Assembly: GCF_003160695.1 (NCBI RefSeq) | Contig: NZ_QGDD01000006.1 | Location: 124,001 to 188,000, forward strand | Source of the DNA: Nocardioides silvaticus | GTDB taxonomy: Bacteria > Actinomycetota > Actinomycetes > Propionibacteriales > Nocardioidaceae | DNA: 64,000 nucleotides | Direction of reading: 5' to 3' | Part shown: positions 9,701-18,427 of the stretch, one piece after another | Layout of the letters: every line of letters starts with the position of its first letter | How positions within the stretch are numbered: position 1 is the stretch's first letter | The notes under the pieces: model-generated | Told to the model about the DNA's origin: nothing | The model's database searches: none | The model's input: only the letters and a program-made list of their open reading frames with translations | Position numbers and translations under genes: made by a program

Positions 9701-10606
9701 ATGGCCCGCCGTCGTTCCGCCGTACGACCGAACGCACTGCCTCTCGGGCTGGTTCTCCCAGCAGCCGCACTCCTGGTCCTGGCGCTCGGCTACCCACTCG
9801 TGCGGCAGGTCGTGCTCTCGCTGCAGGAGTTCGGCCTCGCCCAGCAGTTCGGGCAGCCCCCGGAGTGGATCGGCCTCGACAACTACCGCGCGCTGGTCGG
9901 CGACTCCTACCTGTGGACCGTGGTCCTGCGCACGGTCCTGTTCTGCTTCGTCAACGCCGGCCTGACGATGGGCATCGGCGTCGGGATCGCGCTTCTGATG
10001 ACCCGGATGAGCACGTGGGTGCGGGTGCTCGTGCAGGCGGGGCTGCTGCTCACCTGGGCGACGCCGGTCGTCGCGGCGATGATCGTGTGGCAGTTCCTCT
10101 TCGACACCCAGTACGGCGTCGTCAACTCCGTCCTCACCGCGCTCGGATCCGACCACGACGGCCACTCGTGGCTGGCGGAGCCGATCTCGTTCTTCTCCAT
10201 CGCGACGATGATCGTGGTCTGGATGAGCGTGCCGTTCGTGGTCTTCACCACGTACGCCGCACTGACCCAGGTGCCCGACGACGTCATCGAAGCAGCCGAG
10301 ATCGACGGTGCCGGCGCGTGGCAGCGGTTCCTCCACGTCGTGGTGCCGACGGTCCGCCCGGTGCTGCTCGTCGTCCTGCTGCTGCAGATCATCTGGGACC
10401 TGCGGGTGTTCACGCAGATCTACACGCTGCAGAAGTCGGGCGGCATCACCCGCGACACCAACCTGCTCGGCACCTACATCTACTCGCTCGGCATCAAGGG
10501 CGGTGACTTCGGCACGGCCGCGGCCGCCGCGATGTTCATGCTCGTGCTCACCGTGCTGCTCACCGCGCCGTACCTGCGCATCATGTTCCGCCAGGAGGAG
10601 GACTGA
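9701..10606 (+). CDS. Sugar ABC transporter permease, MalF type
   Basis: First inner-membrane subunit of the importer, 301 residues with about six transmembrane helices. The EAA coupling loop is at EAAEIDGAGAWQRFLHVVVPTVRP (about residues 190-213). A short cytoplasmic basic N-terminus precedes LPLGLVLPAAALLVLALGYP. A strong ribosome binding site (GAAGGAG) precedes the ATG. The next permease begins at the last base of this gene's stop (TGATG), so translation is coupled. Confidence 0.93.
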   Translation: MARRRSAVRPNALPLGLVLPAAALLVLALGYPLVRQVVLSLQEFGLAQQFGQPPEWIGLDNYRALVGDSYLWTVVLRTVLFCFVNAGLTMGIGVGIALLMTRMSTWVRVLVQAGLLLTWATPVVAAMIVWQFLFDTQYGVVNSVLTALGSDHDGHSWLAEPISFFSIATMIVVWMSVPFVVFTTYAALTQVPDDVIEAAEIDGAGAWQRFLHVVVPTVRPVLLVVLLLQIIWDLRVFTQIYTLQKSGGITRDTNLLGTYIYSLGIKGGDFGTAAAAAMFMLVLTVLLTAPYLRIMFRQEED

Positions 10607-11451
10607 TGTCCGCTCGTCGTACGCCGACACCCGCGCGGCTCCTCGCCAACGGCCTGGGTCTGGTCGTCCTGGTGGTCAGCGTGTTCCCGGTCTACTGGAT
10701 GGTCAGCCGCTCGTTCCTGCCGCGCAACCGGATCAGGAGCGACGAGCAGGTCTGGCTGCCGACCGACGGCACCCTCTCCAACTACGACCGGGTGCTGTCG
10801 GGCGACGGCTTCCGCAACGCGTTGACGACCAGCCTCTCGGTCACGCTGCTCACCGTCGGCGTGGCGCTGCTGTTCGCCTTCCTCGCGGCCGTGGCGGTGA
10901 GCCGGTTCCGCTTCCGCGGGCGGACGTCGTTCATCCTCACCCTGCTGCTGATCCAGATGATCCCGGCCGAGGGCCTCTTCATCAGCCAGTACAAGATGCT
11001 CGAGGGCGTCAGCCTGCTCAACTCCGTCATCGGGCTGACGTTCGTCTACGTCGCCAGCGTGCTGCCGTTCACCGTCTGGACGCTGCGCGGCTTCGTCGAC
11101 GGCGTGCCGCGCGAGCTCGAGGAGGCGGCGATGATGGACGGCTGCTCGCGGGTCAAGGCGTTCTTCACCGTGACGCTGCCGCTGCTGGCGCCGGGCCTGG
11201 TCGCGACCGGGCTGTTCGGGTTCATCCAGGCCTGGAACGAGTTCACGCTCGCGCTGGTCGTGATGACCGACCCGGCCAAGGAGACGCTGCCGGTCTGGCT
11301 GGTCGGCTTCTCGGAGTCGCGCAGCCGCGGCGTCGACTGGGGCGCGATCATGGCGGCCTCCACGCTGATCACGATCCCGGTCATCGTCTTCTTCCTGATC
11401 GTGCAGCGCCGGATGGTCTCGGGGCTCACCGCGGGCGCGGTGAAGGGATGA
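10606..11451 (+). CDS. Sugar ABC transporter permease, MalG type
   Basis: Second inner-membrane subunit, 281 residues, six predicted helices. The EAA loop is at ELEEAAMMDGCSRVKAFFTVTLPLLAP. It pairs with the MalF-type subunit just upstream and presumably with the MsiK-like ATPase encoded at 6010-7089. The stop overlaps the hexosaminidase start by four bases (ATGA). Confidence 0.93.
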   Translation: MSARRTPTPARLLANGLGLVVLVVSVFPVYWMVSRSFLPRNRIRSDEQVWLPTDGTLSNYDRVLSGDGFRNALTTSLSVTLLTVGVALLFAFLAAVAVSRFRFRGRTSFILTLLLIQMIPAEGLFISQYKMLEGVSLLNSVIGLTFVYVASVLPFTVWTLRGFVDGVPRELEEAAMMDGCSRVKAFFTVTLPLLAPGLVATGLFGFIQAWNEFTLALVVMTDPAKETLPVWLVGFSESRSRGVDWGAIMAASTLITIPVIVFFLIVQRRMVSGLTAGAVKG

Positions 11452-12878
11452 GCCTCGAGGCGCTGGCGCTCCGGGTGCTGCTGCCGTCGTTCGCCGGCCC
11501 GACCCTGCCCGAGGAGTGGGCCCGCCTGCTCGGCGAGGGCCTCGGCGGGATCTGCCTGTTCGGCTCCAACCTGACCGGTCGGGCCGAGGACGCCCGCGCC
11601 CTCACCGACGCCGTACGACGCGCGCGGCCCGGTGCGCTGGTGGCCGTGGACGAGGAGGGCGGCGACGTCACCCGCCTCCATGCGCGGACCCGCAGTCCGG
11701 TGCTCGGCGCCGCCCAGCTGGGCCTGGTCGACGACCCGGCGCTGACGACCGCGACCGGCCGCGCGGTGGCCGCCGACCTGGTCGCCGCCGGGATCGACCT
11801 CGACCTCGGCCCGGTCGCCGACGTCAACAGCCACCCGGACAACCCGGTCATCGGCACCCGCAGCTTCGGCTCCGACCCCGGTCTGGTCGCCCGCCACGTC
11901 GTCGCCTGGGTCTCCGGTCTCCAGGCGGGCGGCGTCGCGGCGTGCGTCAAGCACTACCCGGGCCACGGAGCGACCGCCCAGGACAGCCACCTGACGCTGC
12001 CGCTGCTCGACGACCCCGTCGACGTGCTGCGCTCCCGCGACCTGCCGCCGTTCGCGGCGGCCGTCGACGCAGGCGTGGCCGCGGTGATGACGTCGCACAT
12101 CTCCGTGCCGGCGCTCGACCCCGACCTCCCCGCGACGCTCAGCGCCGCGGTCCTGGCGACGTTGCGGGAGGAGCTCGGGTTCGAGGGTGCGATCGTCAGC
12201 GACGCCCTCGACATGGCGGGCGCCTCCGGCGGGCGCGGGATCCCCGCTGCCGCGGTGCTGGCCCTGGCTGCCGGCGCCGACCTGCTCTGCATCGGACCCG
12301 ACAAGGAGGCCGCACTGGTGCGGGAGATCCAGACCGCGATCGTCGACGCCGTGCGCGAGGGGCGGCTGACCGAGGAGCGGGTGGCGGATGCGGCTCGGCG
12401 GGTCGAGGGGTTGCGGTTGGTCGTCGGCGCGCGGGGTCTCGATACGTCCTCGCCCAGCGGCTCGGACTACTCGACCACCGGGGGCTCGGACTGCTCGACC
12501 GCCGACCCAGCCGTGGCTCGACGGGCGGTCGTGGTCGAGGGTGGGCTGCCGGACCTGGCAGGGGCGCGTGTCGTCAGCTTCGACACCCCGGCCAACATCG
12601 CGGTCGGTGACGTGCCCTGGGGGATCGACCCCGACGTCGTCGTAGCTCCTGGTGGGGCGCTGCCCGACGGTCCGCTGGTGGTCCAGGTCCGCGACGCACA
12701 CCGCAGGCCCGAGGTGCTTGCGATGATCGGTGCGCTGCCGCCGACAGCGGTCGTGGTCGAGTGGGGCTGGCCGGGACCGTACGACGGCGCCACCGCCCGG
12801 ATCTGCACCCGCGGCAGCTCGCGGCCGATGGTCGCGGCCGTCGAGGACGTCCTGCGGGGCGCGGGGTGGTCCCGATGA
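11448..12878 (+). CDS. nagZ: Glycoside hydrolase family 3 beta-N-acetylhexosaminidase (NagZ type)
   Basis: Cytoplasmic beta-N-acetylglucosaminidase, 476 residues, with no signal peptide. GH3 motifs are clear: VDEEGGDVTRL, the NagZ loop KHYPGHGATAQDSH carrying the catalytic His-Asp, and SDALDM with the nucleophile Asp. It would release GlcNAc from imported chitobiose or muropeptides. Residues around 331-357 (GLDTSSPSGSDYSTTGGSDC) are low-complexity and are encoded by a copy of the intergenic palindromic repeat (12435-12505), placed between the catalytic barrel and the C-terminal region. Translation is coupled at both ends (ATGA overlaps). Confidence 0.92.
   Translation: MSLEALALRVLLPSFAGPTLPEEWARLLGEGLGGICLFGSNLTGRAEDARALTDAVRRARPGALVAVDEEGGDVTRLHARTRSPVLGAAQLGLVDDPALTTATGRAVAADLVAAGIDLDLGPVADVNSHPDNPVIGTRSFGSDPGLVARHVVAWVSGLQAGGVAACVKHYPGHGATAQDSHLTLPLLDDPVDVLRSRDLPPFAAAVDAGVAAVMTSHISVPALDPDLPATLSAAVLATLREELGFEGAIVSDALDMAGASGGRGIPAAAVLALAAGADLLCIGPDKEAALVREIQTAIVDAVREGRLTEERVADAARRVEGLRLVVGARGLDTSSPSGSDYSTTGGSDCSTADPAVARRAVVVEGGLPDLAGARVVSFDTPANIAVGDVPWGIDPDVVVAPGGALPDGPLVVQVRDAHRRPEVLAMIGALPPTAVVVEWGWPGPYDGATARICTRGSSRPMVAAVEDVLRGAGWSR
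12435..12505 (-). repeat. Palindromic repeat copy embedded in nagZ
   Basis: The stretch beginning GGTCTCGATACGTCC and ending CGGACTACTCGACCACC matches the reverse complement of the long unit at 50031-50080 almost throughout, followed by a partial second copy (GGCTCGGACTGCTCGACC). It stays in frame and adds about 25 low-complexity residues to the hydrolase. Confidence 0.8.
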
Positions 12879-13798
12879 CCGCGACGGTCCGGGTCGGCCT
12901 CGACATCGGTGCGTCGAAGATGCACGGGGTCGCGGCGACTGCCGACGGGGCGGTGCTCGCCGAGGTGCTGGCGGCCACGCCGACCGGTGGCGACGACGTG
13001 GTGACGGCGGCGGCCGAGGTGGTGGCGGGGCTGCGCAGCCAGGTCGACGGGGCCATCGACGACGTCGTCGGCGTCGGCGTGCCCGGCCTGGTCGACGCCG
13101 CGCACGGCGCGGTCAAGCACGCGGTCAACCTCGGCGTCGACGACTGGTTCCCGATCGCCGACCGGCTCGGCGAGCGCACCGGCATGCGGGTCGTCGTCGA
13201 CAACGACGTCAACGCGGCCGCCCTCGGCGCCGCCCAGGTGACCGGGCACCAGGACCTCGTCTACCTCAGCCTCGGCACCGGGCTCGCCGCGGCGTCGATC
13301 CTCGACGGACGGCTGCGTCGCGGCGTCCGGCACGCGGCCGGCGAGATCGGGCACGTGCCCGTCGACCCGCGCGGGCGACCCTGCCAGTGCGGTCAGGTCG
13401 GCTGCCTGGAGACGGCGGCGTCCGGCTCGGCGGTCGCCGAGGCCTGGCCGGTCTCCGGCGTGCCCCCGGCGCAGGCGCTCTTCGACGCCGCAGAGGCCGG
13501 TGACCCCCGGGCGGTGGAGGTTCGGGACCGGTTCGCGGCACGGGTCGCCGACGCGGTCCGGCTCGTGAGCCTCACTGTCGACCCGGAGTACGTCGTGCTC
13601 GGCGGCGGTGTCGCCCAGGTCGGCGAGCGGCTCCGCGTCGCGGTCGCCGGGGCGCTCGTGGTGCAGGCGGCGACGTCGCCGTTCTTGAGCTCGCTCGACC
13701 TCGCCGGCCGCGTGCTCCTGCTGCCCGGCGGCGTCCCCGTCGCCGCGCTGGGCGCCGCCCTGCTCGCCGGCGCCGACGCCCACCACCCGTTCGGATAG
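12875..13798 (+). CDS. nagK: ROK-family sugar kinase, probable N-acetylglucosamine kinase
   Basis: A 307-residue ROK kinase with no HTH domain. The N-terminal phosphate motif is RVGLDIGASKMHGV, followed by GVGVPGLVD, VVDNDVNAAALG, LGTGLAAASILDGRL and the zinc motif CQCGQVGCLE. It would phosphorylate the sugar released by NagZ. GlcNAc specificity is inferred from its place between nagZ and nagB; glucose or another hexose is possible. It overlaps nagZ by four bases. Confidence 0.85.
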   Translation: MTATVRVGLDIGASKMHGVAATADGAVLAEVLAATPTGGDDVVTAAAEVVAGLRSQVDGAIDDVVGVGVPGLVDAAHGAVKHAVNLGVDDWFPIADRLGERTGMRVVVDNDVNAAALGAAQVTGHQDLVYLSLGTGLAAASILDGRLRRGVRHAAGEIGHVPVDPRGRPCQCGQVGCLETAASGSAVAEAWPVSGVPPAQALFDAAEAGDPRAVEVRDRFAARVADAVRLVSLTVDPEYVVLGGGVAQVGERLRVAVAGALVVQAATSPFLSSLDLAGRVLLLPGGVPVAALGAALLAGADAHHPFG

Positions 13799-13812
13799 GC
13801 AAGGATGAGCCG

Positions 13813-14598
13813 ATGGAAGTCGTCCCTCGCGGGTCCGCCGAGGACGTCGCCGCCCTCGCGGCCGACACGATCGAGGCCGCCGTCCGCGCCCGGCCGGCGA
13901 CGGTGCTCGGGCTCGCGACCGGGTCGACCCCGCTGCTGACCTACCAGGAGCTGATCCGCCGCCATCGGGCCGGCGCCGGTCCGTCGTACGACGAGGTGCG
14001 GTGCTTCACTCTCGACGAGTACGTCGGGCTGCCGCCCGGCCACCCGGAGAGCTATCGCGCGACCATCGCGCGCGAGCTGACCGACCCGCTCGGCATCCCG
14101 CCCGAGCGGGTGCAGGGGCCCGACCCGGACGGGGCGGGGCTGCCGACGGCGGGGGAGCGGTACGAAGCGGCGCTCGTCGCGGCCGGTGGCGTCGACGTCC
14201 AGGTGCTCGGCATCGGCACCGACGGCCACCTCGCGTTCAACGAGCCCGGCTCCTCCCTCGCGTCGCTGACCCGGCTCAAGACGCTGACCGAGCAGACCCG
14301 CCAGGACAACGCGCGGTTCTTCGGCTCCGTCGACGCCGTGCCGCGCCACGTGCTGACCCAGGGGCTCGGCACCATCCTGCGCGCCCGGCACCTGCTGCTC
14401 CTGGCGACCGGAGCGGCCAAGGCCGAGGCGGTCGCGGCTGCCGTCGAGGGCCCGCTGTCCGCGAGCTGCCCGGCCTCGGTGGTCCAGCTGCACCCGCACG
14501 CCTCGGTGCTCGTCGACCCCGAGGCCGCCACCGGCCTCGCCCGGCGCGAGCACTACCGGGAGGTCTACGACGCCAAGCCGGACTGGCAGGGCCTCTGA
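13813..14598 (+). CDS. nagB: Glucosamine-6-phosphate deaminase
   Basis: Converts glucosamine-6-phosphate to fructose-6-phosphate and ammonia, feeding amino sugars into glycolysis. The 261-residue protein has LGLATGSTPLLTYQEL at the phosphate site, CFTLDEYVGLPPGHPESY with the catalytic Asp, and GIGTDGHLAFNEPGSS. It ends the amino-sugar operon. The preceding step, GlcNAc-6-phosphate deacetylation by NagA, has no gene in the window and must be encoded elsewhere. Confidence 0.95.
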   Translation: MEVVPRGSAEDVAALAADTIEAAVRARPATVLGLATGSTPLLTYQELIRRHRAGAGPSYDEVRCFTLDEYVGLPPGHPESYRATIARELTDPLGIPPERVQGPDPDGAGLPTAGERYEAALVAAGGVDVQVLGIGTDGHLAFNEPGSSLASLTRLKTLTEQTRQDNARFFGSVDAVPRHVLTQGLGTILRARHLLLLATGAAKAEAVAAAVEGPLSASCPASVVQLHPHASVLVDPEAATGLARREHYREVYDAKPDWQGL

Positions 14599-14619
14599 GG
14601 AGTCCTCGCTCGGGGGGAC

Positions 14620-15387
14620 TCAGTCGAGGTCGACGACCACCGGGGCGTGGTCGGACGCGCCCTTGCCGGCGCGCTCGTCGCGATCGATGAACGCGCCGGT
14701 GACCCGCTCGGCGAAGCCGGGGGAGCCGAGCACGAAGTCGATCTTGAGGCCACGGTCGCGCTCGAACCGCTGGCGGTAGTAGTCCCAGTAGGTGTAGCCG
14801 GGCGCGTAGGAGCGGGTGACCTCCGCCCACCCGTCGTCGAGCAGCGCCTGGAAGGCGGCCCGCTCCGCGGGCGTGACGTGGGTGGAGTTCTTGAACTGGG
14901 CGACGTCGAAGACGTCGTCGTCGGTGGGGCAGATGTTCCAGTCGCCGACGAGCGCGGTCGGGGTGTCCTGCCAGGCGTGCGCCGACGCGCGGAGCCGAGC
15001 CAACCAGTCGAGCTTGTAGCGGTAGTGCGGGTCGTCGGGCTTGCGGCCGTTGGGCACGTAGAGGCTCCAGATCCGCACGCCGCCACAGGTCGCGCCGATC
15101 GCGCGGGACTCCGGCGCCACGGGATCGCCCCAGCCGGGCATGCCGGGGAAGCCGACCTGGACGTCGTCGAGGCCGACCCGGCTGACCAGCGCGACGCCGT
15201 TCCACTGGTTCACGCCGGCGGCGGCGACGTCGTACCCCCTGGCCTGGAGGCCCATCAGCGGCAGCTGGTCCTCGCGCGCCTTGGTCTCCTGGAGCGCCAG
15301 CACGTCGATCTCGTGGCGGTCGAGCAGTGCCTCGACGCGGTCGATCCTCGAGCGAAGTGAGTTGACGTTCCAGGTCGCGATGCGCAC
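14620..15387 (-). CDS. xthA: Exodeoxyribonuclease III
   Basis: AP endonuclease and 3'-5' exonuclease of base-excision repair, EEP fold, 255 residues. Motifs are complete: ATWNVNSLRSRI, DVLALQETK, GDWNICPTDDDV, YWDYYRQRFERDRGLKIDFVL and the terminal GASDHAPVVVDL. The start is taken as the GTG at 15387, which places VRIATWNVNS at the N-terminus as in the family. It is convergent with nagB, with 21 bases between stops. Confidence 0.95.
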   Translation of the reverse strand: MRIATWNVNSLRSRIDRVEALLDRHEIDVLALQETKAREDQLPLMGLQARGYDVAAAGVNQWNGVALVSRVGLDDVQVGFPGMPGWGDPVAPESRAIGATCGGVRIWSLYVPNGRKPDDPHYRYKLDWLARLRASAHAWQDTPTALVGDWNICPTDDDVFDVAQFKNSTHVTPAERAAFQALLDDGWAEVTRSYAPGYTYWDYYRQRFERDRGLKIDFVLGSPGFAERVTGAFIDRDERAGKGASDHAPVVVDLD

Positions 15388-15742
15388 GATGAACGACCTT
15401 AGCGCCCGCTTCGACGTCGAATTTCGTTGCATGTTTGTGCAGTACTAAGGCTTGCCTATTTCTGAGGCGAGCAAATGCTTGTGAGGACGTGAGGTCGGAG
15501 GTTTACATGGGTGCAGATCCCGCGCGAGCGCGGATCGGCGGCGCGTTTTCTCCGGCGTCCGACGGATTCGTCCGTCAGACGGCACGCCGCCCGTTTCTCC
15601 ATTGCTTGCTCCAGGGGGACCAGCCGGGGAACGGGTGGCGTGCATCCGCGCGCGTCCGCCGTTCTGCTGGTTCGTGCAACCTCCTTGACCTGCGCGTGCT
15701 GCCGGTGCGATAAGCCGACGGGTGGTGGGTACCGCCGCGCCC
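15388..15742. other. Gene-poor stretch with hairpins between xthA and a small membrane protein gene
   Basis: This 355-base stretch has no recognised gene. It contains two imperfect hairpins (GATCCCGCGCGAGCGCGGATC region at 15516-15537 and GACGGATTCGTCCGTC near 15567-15583) and one weak small open frame at 15507-15713, listed separately. The base composition at its left end is lower in GC than the surroundings. Confidence 0.5.
15507..15713 (+). CDS. Possible small protein, unrecognised
   Basis: A 68-codon frame starting ATG GGT GCA GAT, preceded by TCGGAGG (15495-15501) five bases upstream, which is a good ribosome binding site. The product is basic, has no membrane segment or known domain, and includes two cysteines near its C-terminal half. 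The ribosome binding site is the only positive evidence. Confidence 0.25.
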   Translation: MGADPARARIGGAFSPASDGFVRQTARRPFLHCLLQGDQPGNGWRASARVRRSAGSCNLLDLRVLPVR

Positions 15743-15946
15743 ATGGTCCCCGGAATCATCCTGATCATCGTCGGAGCGATCTTCACCTTCGCGCTGCGGG
15801 CGGAGTCCTCGTGGCTCGACGTCCGCGTGCTGGGCCTGATCCTGATGCTGGGCGGTGCCGCCTTCATCGTCCGGTCGCGGGTGAAGCGTCGCGACCGGCA
15901 GGAGGCCCCGCTGCGCGATTCACGGACGGAGCACCTGCCCTCGTAG
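15743..15946 (+). CDS. DUF6458-like small membrane protein
   Basis: A 67-residue protein with two membrane segments (GIILIIVGAIFTFAL and VLGLILMLGGAAFIV) separated by a short loop with SSWLDVRV, then a basic and acidic hydrophilic tail. This matches the DUF6458-type two-helix proteins common in actinobacteria; no function is known. The ATG at 15743 is preferred; a GTG at 15722 in the same frame would add seven residues. It lies just upstream of ychF. Confidence 0.6.
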   Translation: MVPGIILIIVGAIFTFALRAESSWLDVRVLGLILMLGGAAFIVRSRVKRRDRQEAPLRDSRTEHLPS

Positions 15947-15949
15947 ACT
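15944..15949 (+). promoter_or_regulatory. -10 element of ychF
   Basis: TAGACT followed by eight bases and the GTG start, with no ribosome binding site between, fitting a leaderless ychF transcript. Confidence 0.5.
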
Positions 15950-15957
15950 GCCCGCCC

Positions 15958-17031
15958 GTGGCTCTCACCATCGGCATCGTCGGTCTCCCGAACGCGGGCA
16001 AGTCGACGCTCTTCAACGCGCTGACCAAGAACGACGTGCTCGCGGCGAACTACCCGTTCGCGACGATCGAGCCCAACGTCGGCGTGGTCGGCGTGCCGGA
16101 CGAGCGGCTGCCGAGGCTCGCCGAGATCTACGGCTCCCAGAAGATGCTGCCCGCCACCGTCGAGTTCGTCGACATCGCCGGCATCGTCCGCGGCGCTTCC
16201 CAGGGCGAGGGCCTGGGCAACAAGTTCCTCGCGCACATCCGCGAGGCGGCGGCGATCTGCCAGGTGACGCGGGTCTTCCGCGACGAGGACGTCACCCACG
16301 TCGACGGCAAGGTCGACCCCGCCAACGACATCTCCACCATCCAGACCGAGCTGATCCTCGCCGACCTCGAGACCGTCGAGAAGGCGATCGCCCGGCTGGA
16401 GAAGGAGTCCCGCAAGAGCAAGGACCTGGTGCCGGTCCTCGCCGCCGCGCAGGAGGCCAAGGTCGCGCTGGAGGCCGGCACGCCGGTCATCGCCACCTCG
16501 ATCGACCGCACCCTCCTCCGCGAGCTGTCGCTGCTCACCGCGAAGCCCTACCTTTACGTCTTCAACTGCGACACCGACGAGCTCGCCGACGAGAAGCTCA
16601 AGGACAAGATGCGCACACTGGTCGCGCCGGCGGAGGCGATCTTCCTCGACGCCAAGCTCGAGTCCGAGCTGGTCGAGCTCGACGACGAGGAGGCTCGCGA
16701 GCTGCTGGCCGAGGTCGGCATCACCGAGCCCGGCCTCGACGTGCTGGCGCGCGTCGGCTTCGACACCCTCGGCCTGCAGACCTACCTCACCGCCGGACCC
16801 AAGGAGGTCCGCGCCTGGGAGATCAAGAAGGGCGCGACCGCGCCCGAGGCCGCCGGGGTGATCCACACCGACTTCCAGAAGGGCTTCATCAAGGCCGAGA
16901 TCATCTCGTACGACGACCTCGTCGCCCTCGGCTCGGTCGCCAAGGCCCGAGAGGCCGGCAAGGTCCGCATGGAGGGCAAGGACTACGTCATGCAGGACGG
17001 CGACGTGGTCGAGTTCCGCTTCAACGTCTAG
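15958..17031 (+). CDS. ychF: Redox-regulated ATPase YchF
   Basis: Universally conserved Obg-related P-loop ATPase that associates with ribosomes, 357 residues. GLPNAGKST (G1) is near residue 8, with [20 protein letters not shown] (G3 and switch). A coiled-coil region around [18 protein letters not shown] follows, and then a C-terminal TGS domain ending [15 protein letters not shown]. The NxxE G4 variant that gives ATP preference lies around NCDTDE (FNCDTDE). The GTG at 15958 fits the family N-terminus ([15 protein letters not shown]). Confidence 0.96.
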   Translation: MALTIGIVGLPNAGKSTLFNALTKNDVLAANYPFATIEPNVGVVGVPDERLPRLAEIYGSQKMLPATVEFVDIAGIVRGASQGEGLGNKFLAHIREAAAICQVTRVFRDEDVTHVDGKVDPANDISTIQTELILADLETVEKAIARLEKESRKSKDLVPVLAAAQEAKVALEAGTPVIATSIDRTLLRELSLLTAKPYLYVFNCDTDELADEKLKDKMRTLVAPAEAIFLDAKLESELVELDDEEARELLAEVGITEPGLDVLARVGFDTLGLQTYLTAGPKEVRAWEIKKGATAPEAAGVIHTDFQKGFIKAEIISYDDLVALGSVAKAREAGKVRMEGKDYVMQDGDVVEFRFNV

Positions 17032-17181
17032 TGCCGTCCAGCATGGGCGCCATGCCGGCGCGCGGCGCGCTCTCGGTCCGATGGTGCTGAGCGGCCCGTC
17101 GGCACGGTCCGTCCGACCAGGACGTGGACCGCGCCACGAGCACGCCCGAACAGCACCGCCGACTCACGACAGGAAACCGAC

Positions 17182-17790
17182 ATGAAGAACCTCGTCGCGC
17201 TGGTGCTCGCACTAGCCACCTCGTTCAGCCTCGCTGCCTGCTCCGAAGACGAGGGACACGGCGGGCACAACTCGTCCTCGTCCGACATCGCAGAGAGCGA
17301 GGACTTCAACCAGGCCGACGTGGACTTCGCCACCGACATGATCCAGCACCACGCCCAGGCCCTCTCCATGGTCGACCTGACGGTCGGCCGGGACCTCTCA
17401 CCTGGGCTGACCCAGCTCGCCGAGCAGATCCGCCAGGCTCAGGGGCCGGAGATCGAGCTCATGGTCGACTGGCTCAACGACTGGGACCAGCCGATCCCCG
17501 AGACGCCGCGCGACCACGTCAATGCGCATGGTGACGGGGAAATGGAGATGGACCACGACATGCCCGGCATGATGAGTGCCGAGGACATGGAAGCGCTCGA
17601 GGCCGCCCAGGGCGAGGAGTTCGAGCAGATGTTCCTCGAGATGATGATCGAGCACCACGAGGGCGCCGTCGAGATGGCGGAGACCGAACAGGCCGACGGC
17701 GAATACCCTGACGCCATCGACCTCGCCGGCACCATCGTCGACACCCAGCAGGACGAGATCGACCAGATGCAGTCCCTGCTGGAGTCCTGA
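17182..17790 (+). CDS. DUF305 lipoprotein, metal-associated
   Basis: A 202-residue exported protein with a lipobox (SFSLAAC) and a His-rich N-terminal segment (GHGGHNSS). It has the two DUF305 half-motifs VDFATDMIQHHAQALSM and LEMMIEHHEGAVEMA, each with a paired His. The Met/His-rich centre (HGDGEMEMDHDMPGMM) suggests copper or another soft metal. Proteins of this family accompany copper-resistance genes; the CsoR gene 128 bases downstream, convergent, supports this. It has no close ribosome binding site beyond GACAGGAAA. Confidence 0.88.
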   Translation: MKNLVALVLALATSFSLAACSEDEGHGGHNSSSSDIAESEDFNQADVDFATDMIQHHAQALSMVDLTVGRDLSPGLTQLAEQIRQAQGPEIELMVDWLNDWDQPIPETPRDHVNAHGDGEMEMDHDMPGMMSAEDMEALEAAQGEEFEQMFLEMMIEHHEGAVEMAETEQADGEYPDAIDLAGTIVDTQQDEIDQMQSLLES

Positions 17791-17918
17791 TCCCAGGACT
17801 CGTCCCGGTTGCTTGACGCGTGGAATCCCGGTACACCTCGTGAGCCACCGTGACGTCTTGGCGATCTTCGGGTCGGCGTAGGTTCCGGCCCGGGCGATGG
17901 TGGTGAGGTTGTCGAGCG

Positions 17919-18269
17919 TCAGGAACGGACGAGACGGGCGATCGCGTCCGAGGCTTCCTTGAGCTTGAGCTGGGCCTCGTCGCCGCCTGCCGCGACGGCG
18001 TCGACCACGCAGTGGGCCATGTGCTCGTCGAGGAGCCCGAGCGCGACGGCCTCAAGGGCCTTCGTCATCGCCGCGATCTGGGTGAGGATGTCGATGCAGT
18101 ACTTCTCGTCCTCGACCATCCGCTGGAGGCCGCGGGCCTGGCCCTCGATGCGCCGCAGCCGCTTGAGGTAGTCCGTCTTCGTGTCGTTGGCGATGTAGCT
18201 GTGCTGGTGCTCGGCGTGGCCGTCGTCGGCGTCGGAGGCGACGGCTTCTGGCTGAGGGGTCTCGCTCAT
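17919..18269 (-). CDS. csoR: CsoR-family metal-sensing repressor
   Basis: A 116-residue all-helical repressor. The ligand set Cys-His-Cys is visible in DEKYCIDIL and DEHMAHCVV, the pattern of copper sensors (CsoR), and RLRRIEGQARGLQRM is the family's DNA-contacting helix. An N-terminal extension carries HAEHQHSY, which may add metal-binding His residues. AGAAGGG precedes the ATG. Two palindromes of CsoR-operator type lie in the divergent region upstream, so it should repress itself and the exporter at 18428 until metal binds. Confidence 0.9.
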   Translation of the reverse strand: MSETPQPEAVASDADDGHAEHQHSYIANDTKTDYLKRLRRIEGQARGLQRMVEDEKYCIDILTQIAAMTKALEAVALGLLDEHMAHCVVDAVAAGGDEAQLKLKEASDAIARLVRS

Positions 18270-18307
18270 GGACTTGGCCCTTCTGGTGGTTCGGTGTACG
18301 CCGAGGG

Positions 18308-18322
18308 TACCCCCCGGTGGTA
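18308..18322. promoter_or_regulatory. CsoR-type operator 1
   Basis: TACCCCCCGGTGGTA, an imperfect palindrome with the TACC...GGTA ends and G/C core of known CsoR boxes. It lies 39 bases upstream of the csoR start. Confidence 0.65.
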
Positions 18323-18353
18323 TTTCGTGCTAGCGTCTGTTATTCGGCAATAC

Positions 18354-18372
18354 AATACCCCCCTAGGGTATT
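18354..18372. promoter_or_regulatory. CsoR-type operator 2
   Basis: AATACCCCCCTAGGGTATT, seven-base perfect arms (AATACCC and GGGTATT) around a five-base spacer. It lies 56 bases upstream of the exporter start at 18428, so one site faces each divergent gene. Confidence 0.7.
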
Positions 18373-18427
18373 GCAGACTAGTCAGAAGTCCTGGACAAGC
18401 CGGGTCTCCGTCTCTGAGGAGAAGCAG

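Noticed and set aside
17791..17918. A possible transposase remnant between the DUF305 and csoR genes
   Set aside because: The minus-strand translation has a few plausible residues (LDNLTTIARAGTYADPKIAK) but no domain, start or inverted repeats, so I cannot support it.
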